From Brevundimonas sp. LM2 (GTDB lineage: Bacteria; Pseudomonadota; Alphaproteobacteria; Caulobacterales; Caulobacteraceae): 64,000 nt of DNA. This document shows positions 26,886-34,146 of the stretch, in pieces (positions within the stretch are counted from its first letter, which is position 1; each line of letters begins with the position of its first letter). Where the stretch lies: positions 372,001-436,000 of the forward strand of contig NZ_CP019508.1 in NCBI RefSeq assembly GCF_002002865.1. Direction: 5' to 3'. Both the position numbers and the translations under genes were made by a program. The notes beneath the pieces were generated by a model. The model saw only the letters and a list, made by a program, of their open reading frames with translations. It made no database searches and was not told where the DNA came from.

Positions 26886-27389
26886 TCAGCGCGCCGCGTG
26901 CGAGGACCAGTGTATGTGCGTGATCCGCCATCCGTCCGCCTCATGGCGCAAAACCATGGTCTCGACCGAAAGACTGTTGATCGGGCGGCCGTTGAACTCG
27001 CCCATTGTGCGGCTTTCGCTCGCGACCCAGGCGCTGTCGGCGCCGGCTCGAGCCGTCCGGCGGGACCGGATGCTGGGTACGGCGGCCGAAAAGGCGGCGT
27101 CGGCGGCCAGGTGGTGCTGGGCGTATTCGGTCTTGGACCGTTCGGCCTCTCCGCTCTCGAAGATCAGGACGTCGTCGGCCAGAAGGGCCAGCACTGCCTC
27201 CGTGTCTCCGTGTTCAAGCGCCACGTGAAAGGCGTCGACGGCGCTCGCCGCATCGATCGCTTCGGTCTGGACTTCATCGACCGACGCCGGAACAGTCTGG
27301 GCCGGGTCATGAGCGAACGCAGGCTCAAACGAAAGCACCGACACGGACACGGTGAGGGCGAGGGCGACGAAAGTTTTGGCGATCGACAT
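26886..27389 (-). CDS. Secreted SnoaL/NTF2-like protein
   Basis: 167 residues with a signal peptide (FEPAFAHD) followed by a cone-shaped NTF2-like fold: AVDAFHVALEHGDTEAVLALLADDVLIFESGEAERSKTEYAQHHL and the closing GWRITHIHWSSH strand. Such proteins are common beside copper genes in alphaproteobacteria; whether it binds metal through the final HIHWSSH is a guess. Its stop lies 8 bases after that of the convergent DUF305 gene. Confidence 0.78.
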   Translation of the reverse strand: MSIAKTFVALALTVSVSVLSFEPAFAHDPAQTVPASVDEVQTEAIDAASAVDAFHVALEHGDTEAVLALLADDVLIFESGEAERSKTEYAQHHLAADAAFSAAVPSIRSRRTARAGADSAWVASESRTMGEFNGRPINSLSVETMVLRHEADGWRITHIHWSSHAAR

Positions 27390-27511
27390 GCTTATGGCTC
27401 CGAAGGCGATAGACTGTTCTCACACTCTGCGATCCCGCTGCCAATGCCGGCAATAAGACGGCGGGATCAGCGAAAGGACGCCCGCTCTTGCGAGCGGGCG
27501 TCCCCTTCATC

Positions 27512-27667
27512 CTACATCTCGTCGCAGCAGGAGCCGCCGTCGCAGCAGGCGGCGAGCGCCTGGCAGCAGGAGGCGACCGCCTTGGAGACGGCCTCGGGCG
27601 CGGCGGCGAAGGCGGCCGTGCCGGAAACGAGCAGCGCGAAGGCTGCGATGGTCAGAGTGCGTTTCAT
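27512..27667 (-). CDS. 51-residue secreted Cys-rich peptide
   Basis: Signal peptide MKRTLTIAAFALLVSGTAAFA, then about 30 residues with four Cys pairs or near-pairs: SCCQALAACCDGGSCCDEM. It is too short for normal gene callers and is seen as the distal part of a longer frame. The ending SCCDEM is shared with the 74-residue protein at 17209. Likely a periplasmic metallothionein-like peptide for Cu(I) or other soft metals; this is inference. Confidence 0.72.
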   Translation of the reverse strand: MKRTLTIAAFALLVSGTAAFAAAPEAVSKAVASCCQALAACCDGGSCCDEM

Positions 27668-27714
27668 GATGTGTATCCATTGAAAATGAGAAGTCTGGTT
27701 TTCAAGTGGATGCT

Positions 27715-28047
27715 TCACCGGGGTGGCGGGTCTTCGGCTTCCGGCTGGATCGGCGTGAGTGGCGTCTCGCTGTAGCGATACGCCTGCGGCGACCGGACGA
27801 CAGGAGGGGCGAGCGTCATCGGCTCCACGATCAGGGCCTGGCAGAGGACCGCGCAATGCGGCGCGCACACAGCCTTACCGGTGTCCTCGCAAGGCATCGG
27901 TTGACCCGTTTCGCTCATCGTCATCATCGCAGACATCGAAGCAGGCGCAGCTTCGGCGGCGAGAGCCACGGTCGAAACCATGAGCGTCGCCAGCAGCGCC
28001 ACGAAGGCGCTTGCGCAGGCTCTGGCGCTTTGACGAAGGCCGTTCAT
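27715..28047 (-). CDS. Hypothetical secreted protein
   Basis: 110 residues with a signal peptide (LMVSTVALAAEA). The mature part contains a Met-rich stretch (MSAMMTMSETGQPMP) and four Cys with His (PCEDTGKAVCAPHCAVLC), then a proline-rich tail. No family recognised. It sits upstream of the 51-residue Cys-rich peptide in the same direction, with about 47 bases between, so the two may be co-transcribed metal-related proteins. Confidence 0.62.
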   Translation of the reverse strand: MNGLRQSARACASAFVALLATLMVSTVALAAEAAPASMSAMMTMSETGQPMPCEDTGKAVCAPHCAVLCQALIVEPMTLAPPVVRSPQAYRYSETPLTPIQPEAEDPPPR

Positions 28048-28096
28048 ACCCCAGTCTTACGACAAGGATGCCCGGCGCGTTACAGGAAATGTCGAG

Positions 28097-28288
28097 ATGG
28101 CGGGCGATTCTGCACCCTATGACGCCCGTTCCGTTTTGCGCAGGCTGCGGACGCACGCGGTCGGAATCCCCGGCTGGCGTAACTTCACTCCGCATCAGAG
28201 GAAAACCATCGAACGCGATCTGCTGCGTCGTCTGACGAGACGCGCCCAGCCCGGCCCAGATCCGCATGCTTGTCGTAGCCGTCAATGA
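28097..28288 (+). CDS. Possible small hypothetical protein
   Basis: 63 residues preceded by AGGAAATGTCGAG. The sequence (RSVLRRLRTHAVGIPGWRNFTPHQRKTIERDLLRRLTRR) is basic and helical and could be a short DNA-binding-like protein, but codon bias is only weakly gene-like and no family is recognised. Other frames here are worse. Listed because the region 28048-28442 otherwise holds nothing I can identify. Confidence 0.3.
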   Translation: MAGDSAPYDARSVLRRLRTHAVGIPGWRNFTPHQRKTIERDLLRRLTRRAQPGPDPHACRSRQ

Positions 28289-28442
28289 CACTCACCGATG
28301 TGGGTCATCTCGTCCGGCACCGATCGGCCCGCGGCACGTATGGAAGCGGAAGGTCCAGGCGGCCGGACATGGTCCACGGTCGGACAACCTGCCGGGCCGA
28401 GATCGCTTTCGTGGGCCTCCCGGAGCGCCGCCCGATCGCATC

Positions 28443-28849
28443 CTAAGTTCCCCCTTCGCGTCCACCGGCAGCACGCAGCAGGTCACCGACCCTTCGACCA
28501 TTCATACGGCGTGAAGCGATCACCCGATCATAGACGATACGCGGCCGTTACGACCGTGAACCCCCATGCAGGTCAGGACACGTTCGCAAAGCAGGCCCGA
28601 CAGTCGTTTACTGTCAGTGCGTCCGGTCGGACTTTGGAGCTCGGGGGCGTCGAAGTCCGAGAGGCCGACCTCGATCCAGGTCGAAGGGTTGGTGCTGGAA
28701 CCGACACACAGGCTGTCGCCATCCCTGATGTGGCGGACCAAACCGGAGAAGGTCGCGCCCGCGCGGTCGGGCAACCGACCTTCGCACGGATCGGCGTGGG
28801 CGACCGCGGGGGCCAGCCACAGGCCTGCAAGGATCAGGAGCCATTTCAT
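28443..28849 (-). pseudogene. Frameshifted staphylococcal-nuclease-like (thermonuclease family) gene
   Basis: The first frame (28849 to 28520) gives a signal peptide MKWLLILAGLWLAPAVAHA and an SNase-like start (LVRHIRDGDSLCVG, WIEVGLSDFDAPEL, RLSGLLCERVLTC). It then stops early. A neighbouring frame on the same strand continues the family pattern: RPRIVYDRVIASRRM, then NGRRVGDLLRAAG, ending at 28443. The break lies near 28530-28545 and needs a one-base insertion or two-base deletion to heal. It may be a true pseudogene or a base error in the sequence. Confidence 0.65.
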
Positions 28850-28893
28850 GCTCGCAGATTGAGGCCCTCGCAGCGCTTCGCCAACGGGCGACG

Positions 28894-28956
28894 GAGAAAA
28901 AAGGAAGGGCGGAGGCGGCCGCCCCGATCCGGGGCGAGCACCCCAGGAGCCCCGCG
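28894..28956 (+). ncRNA. 5' leader of radC with purine tract and 5/5 hairpin (radC-motif-like)
   Basis: Purine-rich AAAAAAGGAAGGGCGGAG followed by the hairpin GCCCC-GATCC-GGGGC at 28921-28935, ending 21 bases before the radC ATG. The same order and spacing is seen before parB, the methyltransferase/helicase gene, ssb and gcrA in this window. The location upstream of radC fits the published radC RNA motif, a presumed cis-regulatory RNA. Identity with that motif is inference. Confidence 0.55.
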
Positions 28957-29649
28957 ATGCGACCCTTGCCCTCATCGACACCCAGCCCTTTGGATCGACG
29001 GTCGGCAGACCTGTTCGGGCTGCCGCCCGGCCTGGAACAGGAGATGGACGACGCCACCCTTCTATCTCTGTTGATGACGCGCACGATGCTGGAGCGCGAC
29101 ATCGCGCAGGCTGTCTCAACCTTGCTGGATGTGTTCGGCTCGGTCGCCGCCGTTGTCGCGGCGGATCCGCCCGAGCTCGCGCAAGCCGCCGGGCTCGGCG
29201 CGACCACGATCACGGATCTCAAGATGTTGCGCCGACTGAGCGTGAGGCTCGCCCGATCCGAGGCCTGCCGCCGCCCTGTCCTGTCGTCGTGGTCCGCCCT
29301 TGTGGCCTATGTCCGCTCGGCCCTGGCTCACGAACCCAGAGAGCAGTTCCGCACCCTGTATCTCGACAAGAAGAACATCCTTCTCCGAGACGAATTCCTG
29401 GCCGAAGGCACGGTGGATCACGCGCCCGTCTATCCCCGGGAAGTCATCCGGCGGGCGCTCGAACTTTCGGCCTCAGCGCTCATCCTCGTCCACAATCATC
29501 CGTCGGGCGATCCGGCGCCATCCCGGGCGGATATCGAGATGACCCGGCAGATCGTGGACGCCGCCCGCGTTTTCGGCCTGCAGGTCCATGATCATCTCGT
29601 CATCGGCCGCCTGGGCACAGCGAGCTTCAAACAGCTCGGCCTGATTTGA
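28957..29649 (+). CDS. radC: RadC-family JAB-domain protein
   Basis: 230 residues. N-terminal helix-hairpin-helix-like region (LLDVFGSVAAVVAADPPELAQAAGLG) and a C-terminal JAB/MPN metalloprotease-like domain with LILVHNHPSGDPAPSRADIEMTRQI, the HxHx7SxxD zinc motif. RadC proteins are common on integrative elements and plasmids; a role in DNA repair or antirestriction is unproven. Begins the backbone operon; preceded by a structured leader. Confidence 0.92.
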   Translation: MRPLPSSTPSPLDRRSADLFGLPPGLEQEMDDATLLSLLMTRTMLERDIAQAVSTLLDVFGSVAAVVAADPPELAQAAGLGATTITDLKMLRRLSVRLARSEACRRPVLSSWSALVAYVRSALAHEPREQFRTLYLDKKNILLRDEFLAEGTVDHAPVYPREVIRRALELSASALILVHNHPSGDPAPSRADIEMTRQIVDAARVFGLQVHDHLVIGRLGTASFKQLGLI

Positions 29650-29657
29650 GGCTGATC

Positions 29658-30563
29658 ATGACCTTGCATGCCATCGTCGCCGCCTTGGGTGGAGACCTCT
29701 ACGCCGGGGGCTCGCGGGCGAGCATCCCCGCGCCCGGTCATAGCGCCGACGACCGATCGGTCTCGCTGATGCTGACCAACGACCGGGTCATCATCTATGG
29801 GTTTGGCGGCGCCGATTGGCGGACCGCCCGGGATTATCTCCGCGCTCGAGGCTTCCTCGACGACGCCGGCCGGCTCACCGGCGACGGGCGGGCGCGAGCG
29901 TCTTCGCCCCGGCCGGACCTTCGCCTTCGCGTCGAGACCGCGTCGCGTCTGTGGACCGCGACGACGGAGCGACCACCCCACGGACCGGCGGGTCTTTATC
30001 TGCGGCGCCGCGCGGTGCTGGCCGGCGCCGCCGCTTCCAATCTTCGCCTGCACCCCTCCGCGCCACTGTCGGTCTATCAGAGTGGTTCGCGCGTGCGTCC
30101 GGCTCTGATCGCCCGGATCAGCGACGCCGAGGATCGTCTGACGGCTGTCGAGCTGACCTATATCGAGACCGATGGTCTGCCCGCCATCGGTCTGCGGTTG
30201 GCGCGCAAGACCGTGGGTCAGGTCCCGCCCGGCGCGGCCGTTCGCCTCTCGGCTGCCGCCGAACACATGCGGGTGGGCGAAGGGGTGGTCACGACCCTGT
30301 CCGCCATGGAGCGGTTCGGTCTTCCCGGCTGGGCCCTCATGGCCGCCAACAACCTGGCCGTCTGGAGCCCGCCCGCCTGCGTGCGCAGGGTCCTGATCGC
30401 CGCCGACCGGGGCCAGGCCGGTGAGGCGGCGGCTGCCCGGCTGTGCCGCCGCTTGGTCCATGACGGTCTTGAGGTTGAGGTGTCATGGCCCGAACCGCCG
30501 TTCGGCGACTGGAACGAAATCGCGGTCGCGGCGGCATCGCAAAGGACGGAGCGAGGGGGCTGA
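29658..30563 (+). CDS. Toprim-domain (plasmid primase-like) protein
   Basis: 301 residues from ATG 29658; a TTG at 29646 overlapping the radC stop is possible. The C-terminal third has a Toprim fold: VRRVLIAADRGQAGEAAAARLCRRLVHDGLEVEVSWPEPPFGDWNEIA, with the acidic DxD-like and final acidic residues. The N-terminal part resembles the region that precedes Toprim in phage/plasmid primases (DUF7146-like) but lacks a zinc-ribbon. It probably has a role in replication priming of the element. Confidence 0.8.
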   Translation: MTLHAIVAALGGDLYAGGSRASIPAPGHSADDRSVSLMLTNDRVIIYGFGGADWRTARDYLRARGFLDDAGRLTGDGRARASSPRPDLRLRVETASRLWTATTERPPHGPAGLYLRRRAVLAGAAASNLRLHPSAPLSVYQSGSRVRPALIARISDAEDRLTAVELTYIETDGLPAIGLRLARKTVGQVPPGAAVRLSAAAEHMRVGEGVVTTLSAMERFGLPGWALMAANNLAVWSPPACVRRVLIAADRGQAGEAAAARLCRRLVHDGLEVEVSWPEPPFGDWNEIAVAAASQRTERGG

Positions 30564-30614
30564 GGGGCGCCGAAGCGGCGGGGATGGGCCCCGTCGCCCG
30601 GCAGGAGAGACCTC
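30543..30614 (+). ncRNA. 5' leader of parB with purine tract and 5/5 hairpin
   Basis: GGACGGAGCGAGGGGG tract, then the hairpin CGGGG-ATGGG-CCCCG at 30579-30593, ending 21 bases before the parB ATG; AGGAGAG supplies the ribosome site. Same architecture and spacing as the radC leader. Confidence 0.5.
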
Positions 30615-32693
30615 ATGACCGACCTCGTTCCCGTCATCACCCCCACAACCCCTGTTCCTGAAACCACGCCCTCGGCCGTCATCTTCACGCCTGTGGAACG
30701 TATCGTGCGCCTGGGCGACCTCGGCATCGCGCGCGAGAACCTGCGCCATGGCGAACCGCCGGATGACGACATTCCGACCCTGGCCGCCACCCTGAAGGCG
30801 GCCGGACAGCTTCAACCCGTCACCGTCCGTCCCGGGCGCGGCAAGAAGGAGCAGGCCTTCATGGCTCTCGATGGGCGCCGGCGTCGTCTGGCTCTGGCCA
30901 TCCTGCTCGAGGCTGGCGACATCGACGAGGACTATCCGGTCCGCACCTATGTCGAGACCGATCCGGCGCGCCAGGCGGCGGCGATCCTTTTGACCAACAC
31001 CGCCGTCCCGGTCCATGTGGCCGACGTCATCGCGGCCATCGGCCGGATGCTGAAGTCGAAACTGACGATTACGGCCATGGCGCGGGCGCTCGGTTACGAC
31101 GAGATCGAGATCAAGCGATTGGCGGCCCTGTCCGGCGTCGCGCCCGCCGCTTTGGTGGCGCTGAAGGCGGGCCGCATCACCCTTCGCCAGACCCGGTTGC
31201 TGGCACGGCTGCCGGATCGCCAGGAGCAGGAGGATCTCGCCCAGATGACCTTGGACGGCCATGGGTTTCAGGAATGGCGGGTCAGCGAACGTCTCGACGA
31301 CAGCCGTGTCACCACGCGCGATCGCCGCTGCGCCCTGGTCGATCCTCGGGCCTATGCCGTCGCCGGAGGCCGCACCGAGACCGACCTGTTCGGCGAACTG
31401 CCTCCTGTTCTGCTCGACCCGGATATTCTGACCGACGTCTGGACCCGTCGCGCACGCGGGATCGCGGCCGTGATCGAGGCCGAAGGGATCTCGGTTCACG
31501 TGACTGCCGGCCCGGAGCCAGAGCTTCCCGATGATCTTGAGGCGCTCGGTTATGTGTATGGCGGTTCACTCCCCGCCGAAGAGATGGCGCGCTACCGGGC
31601 GCAGCGGGAGGTGTTCAACGACCGGACCGAGAAGGCCCGCATCGCCCTGGCGGACGTCGAGCACCCCGACGTCGCCGATCTGGCGATCGTCGACATGATC
31701 CACGCCAGGATCGCCTCAGACCAGACTGGATGCGGGGGCCGGCTCGTGACCACGATGGTCCTGTGGCCGGCCGCGGAGGCAGGCGTCGAAGTCCGCTGCT
31801 ACACGCCGGAGGAACCCGAGATCGACGACGGGGCTGAGGATGCCGCGCGGGAGGATGCACGTCGGACCTCGGCGCCACCGGCCTATGTCCCGCCGGAAGT
31901 CGACGCTCCGGAGCCGGACACCGAGGGTGTCAACCATGCCCTTCATGCCGTGCGGACCGACGTGGCGACGCGAGGGCTTATCCGTGCCCTGGCCGACGAT
32001 CCCGGGGCGGCGCTTACAGCGTTGATTGCGCGGCTGTTCACCGTCCTTGTGCGACGCGCTCACGTGACGCGAACGGACTCGGCCCTGGCCATCACGGCGA
32101 GCGGGTTCAATCCCGCCAACAGCCGGGTCATCGAGGCTCTGGATGGGGATGTTCGTCGACGGCTCGAGGATCGTCGCACGGCATGGGAAGCGTCCGGCGA
32201 GACCGTCATCGCCTGGGTCCAAGGCCTTCCCCACGGCGAGAAGATGGGATTGCTGGCGGAGTTGACCGCCATCAGCCTCGACGTTCGGGAGGAGAAGACC
32301 TTCTCCATCCGCCGCAGCGCCCGGGCCGAGGCGGCGGAGCTGGCCGCTCTCTGCCAGGCGGACATCACTCTTCACTGGACGCCCGACGCCCCCTTCCTGC
32401 AGCCCCACTCCAAGGGCCTGCTGACCGGCATGCTCGAGACCATGGGCGCCGAGGACGAGCGGGCGAAGACGCTCCGCAAGACCGAGCTGGTCGACTGGGT
32501 GGCCGAACAGGCCGCGCAACGGACCTGGGCTCCGGCCGCCCTGTCCTGGGCCGCCCCGATCGACGCCGATCAGGGCGCCCCGCACATCAAGGACCAAGCC
32601 GCCGGCGATGGCGTCGATGGGGACGACGAGGGGGCTGGCGCCTTCGTCGTCACCGCGGAGGGCGAGGCGGCCCTGAACTCTGCCGCCGCCTGA
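30615..32693 (+). CDS. ParB/RepB-like partition-family protein
   Basis: 692 residues. N-terminal ParB domain: IPTLAATLKAAGQLQPVTVRPG, then FMALDGRRRRLALAIL in place of the chromosomal GERRxRA motif, and an HTH region (LTITAMARALGYDEIEIKRLAALSGVAPAALVALKAGRITLRQTRLLARLP). The long C-terminal half is specific to the integrative-element/plasmid type and of unknown role. It is part of the element backbone. No ParA is encoded nearby, so it may act as a nucleic-acid-binding protein rather than in partition. Confidence 0.85.
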   Translation: MTDLVPVITPTTPVPETTPSAVIFTPVERIVRLGDLGIARENLRHGEPPDDDIPTLAATLKAAGQLQPVTVRPGRGKKEQAFMALDGRRRRLALAILLEAGDIDEDYPVRTYVETDPARQAAAILLTNTAVPVHVADVIAAIGRMLKSKLTITAMARALGYDEIEIKRLAALSGVAPAALVALKAGRITLRQTRLLARLPDRQEQEDLAQMTLDGHGFQEWRVSERLDDSRVTTRDRRCALVDPRAYAVAGGRTETDLFGELPPVLLDPDILTDVWTRRARGIAAVIEAEGISVHVTAGPEPELPDDLEALGYVYGGSLPAEEMARYRAQREVFNDRTEKARIALADVEHPDVADLAIVDMIHARIASDQTGCGGRLVTTMVLWPAAEAGVEVRCYTPEEPEIDDGAEDAAREDARRTSAPPAYVPPEVDAPEPDTEGVNHALHAVRTDVATRGLIRALADDPGAALTALIARLFTVLVRRAHVTRTDSALAITASGFNPANSRVIEALDGDVRRRLEDRRTAWEASGETVIAWVQGLPHGEKMGLLAELTAISLDVREEKTFSIRRSARAEAAELAALCQADITLHWTPDAPFLQPHSKGLLTGMLETMGAEDERAKTLRKTELVDWVAEQAAQRTWAPAALSWAAPIDADQGAPHIKDQAAGDGVDGDDEGAGAFVVTAEGEAALNSAAA

Positions 32694-32781
32694 TCTTCCG
32701 TCCACGGAAACATCGCGCCGGCGACCTGCCGGGGCGGTGTTTCTCTGTCGTCGTGAGCGCCGACCCGACTGTCGGGGAGAC

Positions 32782-32859
32782 GAAGGAAGGGCGGGGTGAA
32801 GCGAGCCTGGAGGACCGAGAGGGAGGAGCCCGCCGCTCCAGGCGACCGGAGCCTTCGCA
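32782..32859 (+). ncRNA. 5' leader of the methyltransferase/helicase gene with purine tract and 5/5 hairpin
   Basis: GAAGGAAGGGCGGGGTGAAGC tract, then hairpin GGAGC-CCGCC-GCTCC at 32825-32839, ending 20 bases before the ATG. Matches the leaders of radC, parB and gcrA in element order and spacing. Confidence 0.5.
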
Positions 32860-34146
32860 ATGTCCACCGCCCGCAACCTGTCGCTGTTCGCCGACCTCGC
32901 CGTCGGGAATCTCCCCGCCAACATCCTGGCCGCCGCCCGCGCATTGGCCATCCATCTGGCCCGCTCGCGCCCGCTGGATCGACGCCTCGTGGCCGACGTC
33001 ATGACCACCGCGTTCGGGGCATCCGACGCCGAGGGCGGCTGGACCTGGCGTGACGCCTATGACGCTATCGAGGCCGCGACGGTGCTTCAGATACGCCGCC
33101 TAGCGCCGCAGATCGCCCGGCTCGAGGACGCCCCGGCCGAGATCGCTGCGCTGCTCGCCGCGGTCTCAGCGCTTGGCCTCACCCACAGCCGGCGCAGCGA
33201 GGAACAGGTCGCGCTCGACCAGTTCTCCACCCCGCCCCAACTCGCCGCCCTCGCGGTGCTGGCCGCGCAGGTCCGACGGAAGGACCGTGTGCTGGAGCCG
33301 TCGGCGGGGACCGGATTGATGGCCGTGGTGGCCGAAGCGTGCGGGGCGAGCCTGACGTTGAACGAGCTTGCGCCCACGCGTGCCGCGCTCCTCGACGGGC
33401 TTTTCGCCGGGGCAACGCGCCGACGGCATGACGGCCGCCATCTACCCGACCTGATCGAGGACGCCGGGGCGTTCGACGTCGTGGTCTGCAACCCGCCATT
33501 CTCGGATCTTCAGGCCCATCTGATCGCGTCGCTCAAGGTTCTGGCGGACGGTGGCCGAATGGCGGCGATCGTGCCCCTCACCGCCCTTGCCGACACCGAT
33601 CTGAGGCGGGTGCTCGAAGGCCAAGGCGTCATGGTGGCCGCCGTGGCGTTTCCCGCGAGCGCTTTCGCCAAACACGGCACCTCGGTTGAGACCGGCCTGC
33701 TGGTTGTGGATCGCGGCGGGACAGCCGTCTGGGACGGCCTCCTTCACCAGCCCCAGGATCTGGAGGCGACCGCCCGGATCCTCGCGAACCTTCCGGATCG
33801 CGGCACCGCCCGTCCGCGCGTGCGGTTGACTTTAAACGCCGCCGCCTTCCTCGCGGCGCGCGACCGCGGGCTCGCCCTTCCCGCAGGCCGACTGGCCTTC
33901 CTGGCCGGAGCAACACACCTGGCCTATGAGACGCAGCCCTGGGCTGGCGAGGGCCGGGACGTCGGCCTCTATCAGGCGCATGCCCTGGCGCGGATCGTCT
34001 GCCTGATCCCCGCCCGCATCCATCGCCTCTGGTCGAGTCCGGCCCTATGGCCTCCGTCGCGCCGCCCGCGCCGAGCTACCGGCCGGTGTTGCCGCCGGCG
34101 GTGCTCAACCAAGGCCGGATCTCCGACGCCCAGACGGAGACGGTGA
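32860..34146 (+). CDS. N-terminal methyltransferase half of a split methyltransferase/strawberry-notch gene
   Basis: 428 residues as read. Residues about 110-330 are an SAM-dependent methyltransferase of the N6-adenine type: QFSTPPQLAALAVLAAQ, VLEPSAGTGLMAVVAE (motif I), FDVVVCNPPFSDL (NPPF catalytic motif IV). From about 34027 the frame becomes Arg-rich out-of-frame sequence and ends at 34146. The neighbouring frame continues with a helicase, and in related elements both parts form one long protein, so this is best read as the 5' part of a frameshifted gene. Confidence 0.8.
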   Translation: MSTARNLSLFADLAVGNLPANILAAARALAIHLARSRPLDRRLVADVMTTAFGASDAEGGWTWRDAYDAIEAATVLQIRRLAPQIARLEDAPAEIAALLAAVSALGLTHSRRSEEQVALDQFSTPPQLAALAVLAAQVRRKDRVLEPSAGTGLMAVVAEACGASLTLNELAPTRAALLDGLFAGATRRRHDGRHLPDLIEDAGAFDVVVCNPPFSDLQAHLIASLKVLADGGRMAAIVPLTALADTDLRRVLEGQGVMVAAVAFPASAFAKHGTSVETGLLVVDRGGTAVWDGLLHQPQDLEATARILANLPDRGTARPRVRLTLNAAAFLAARDRGLALPAGRLAFLAGATHLAYETQPWAGEGRDVGLYQAHALARIVCLIPARIHRLWSSPALWPPSRRPRRATGRCCRRRCSTKAGSPTPRRRR

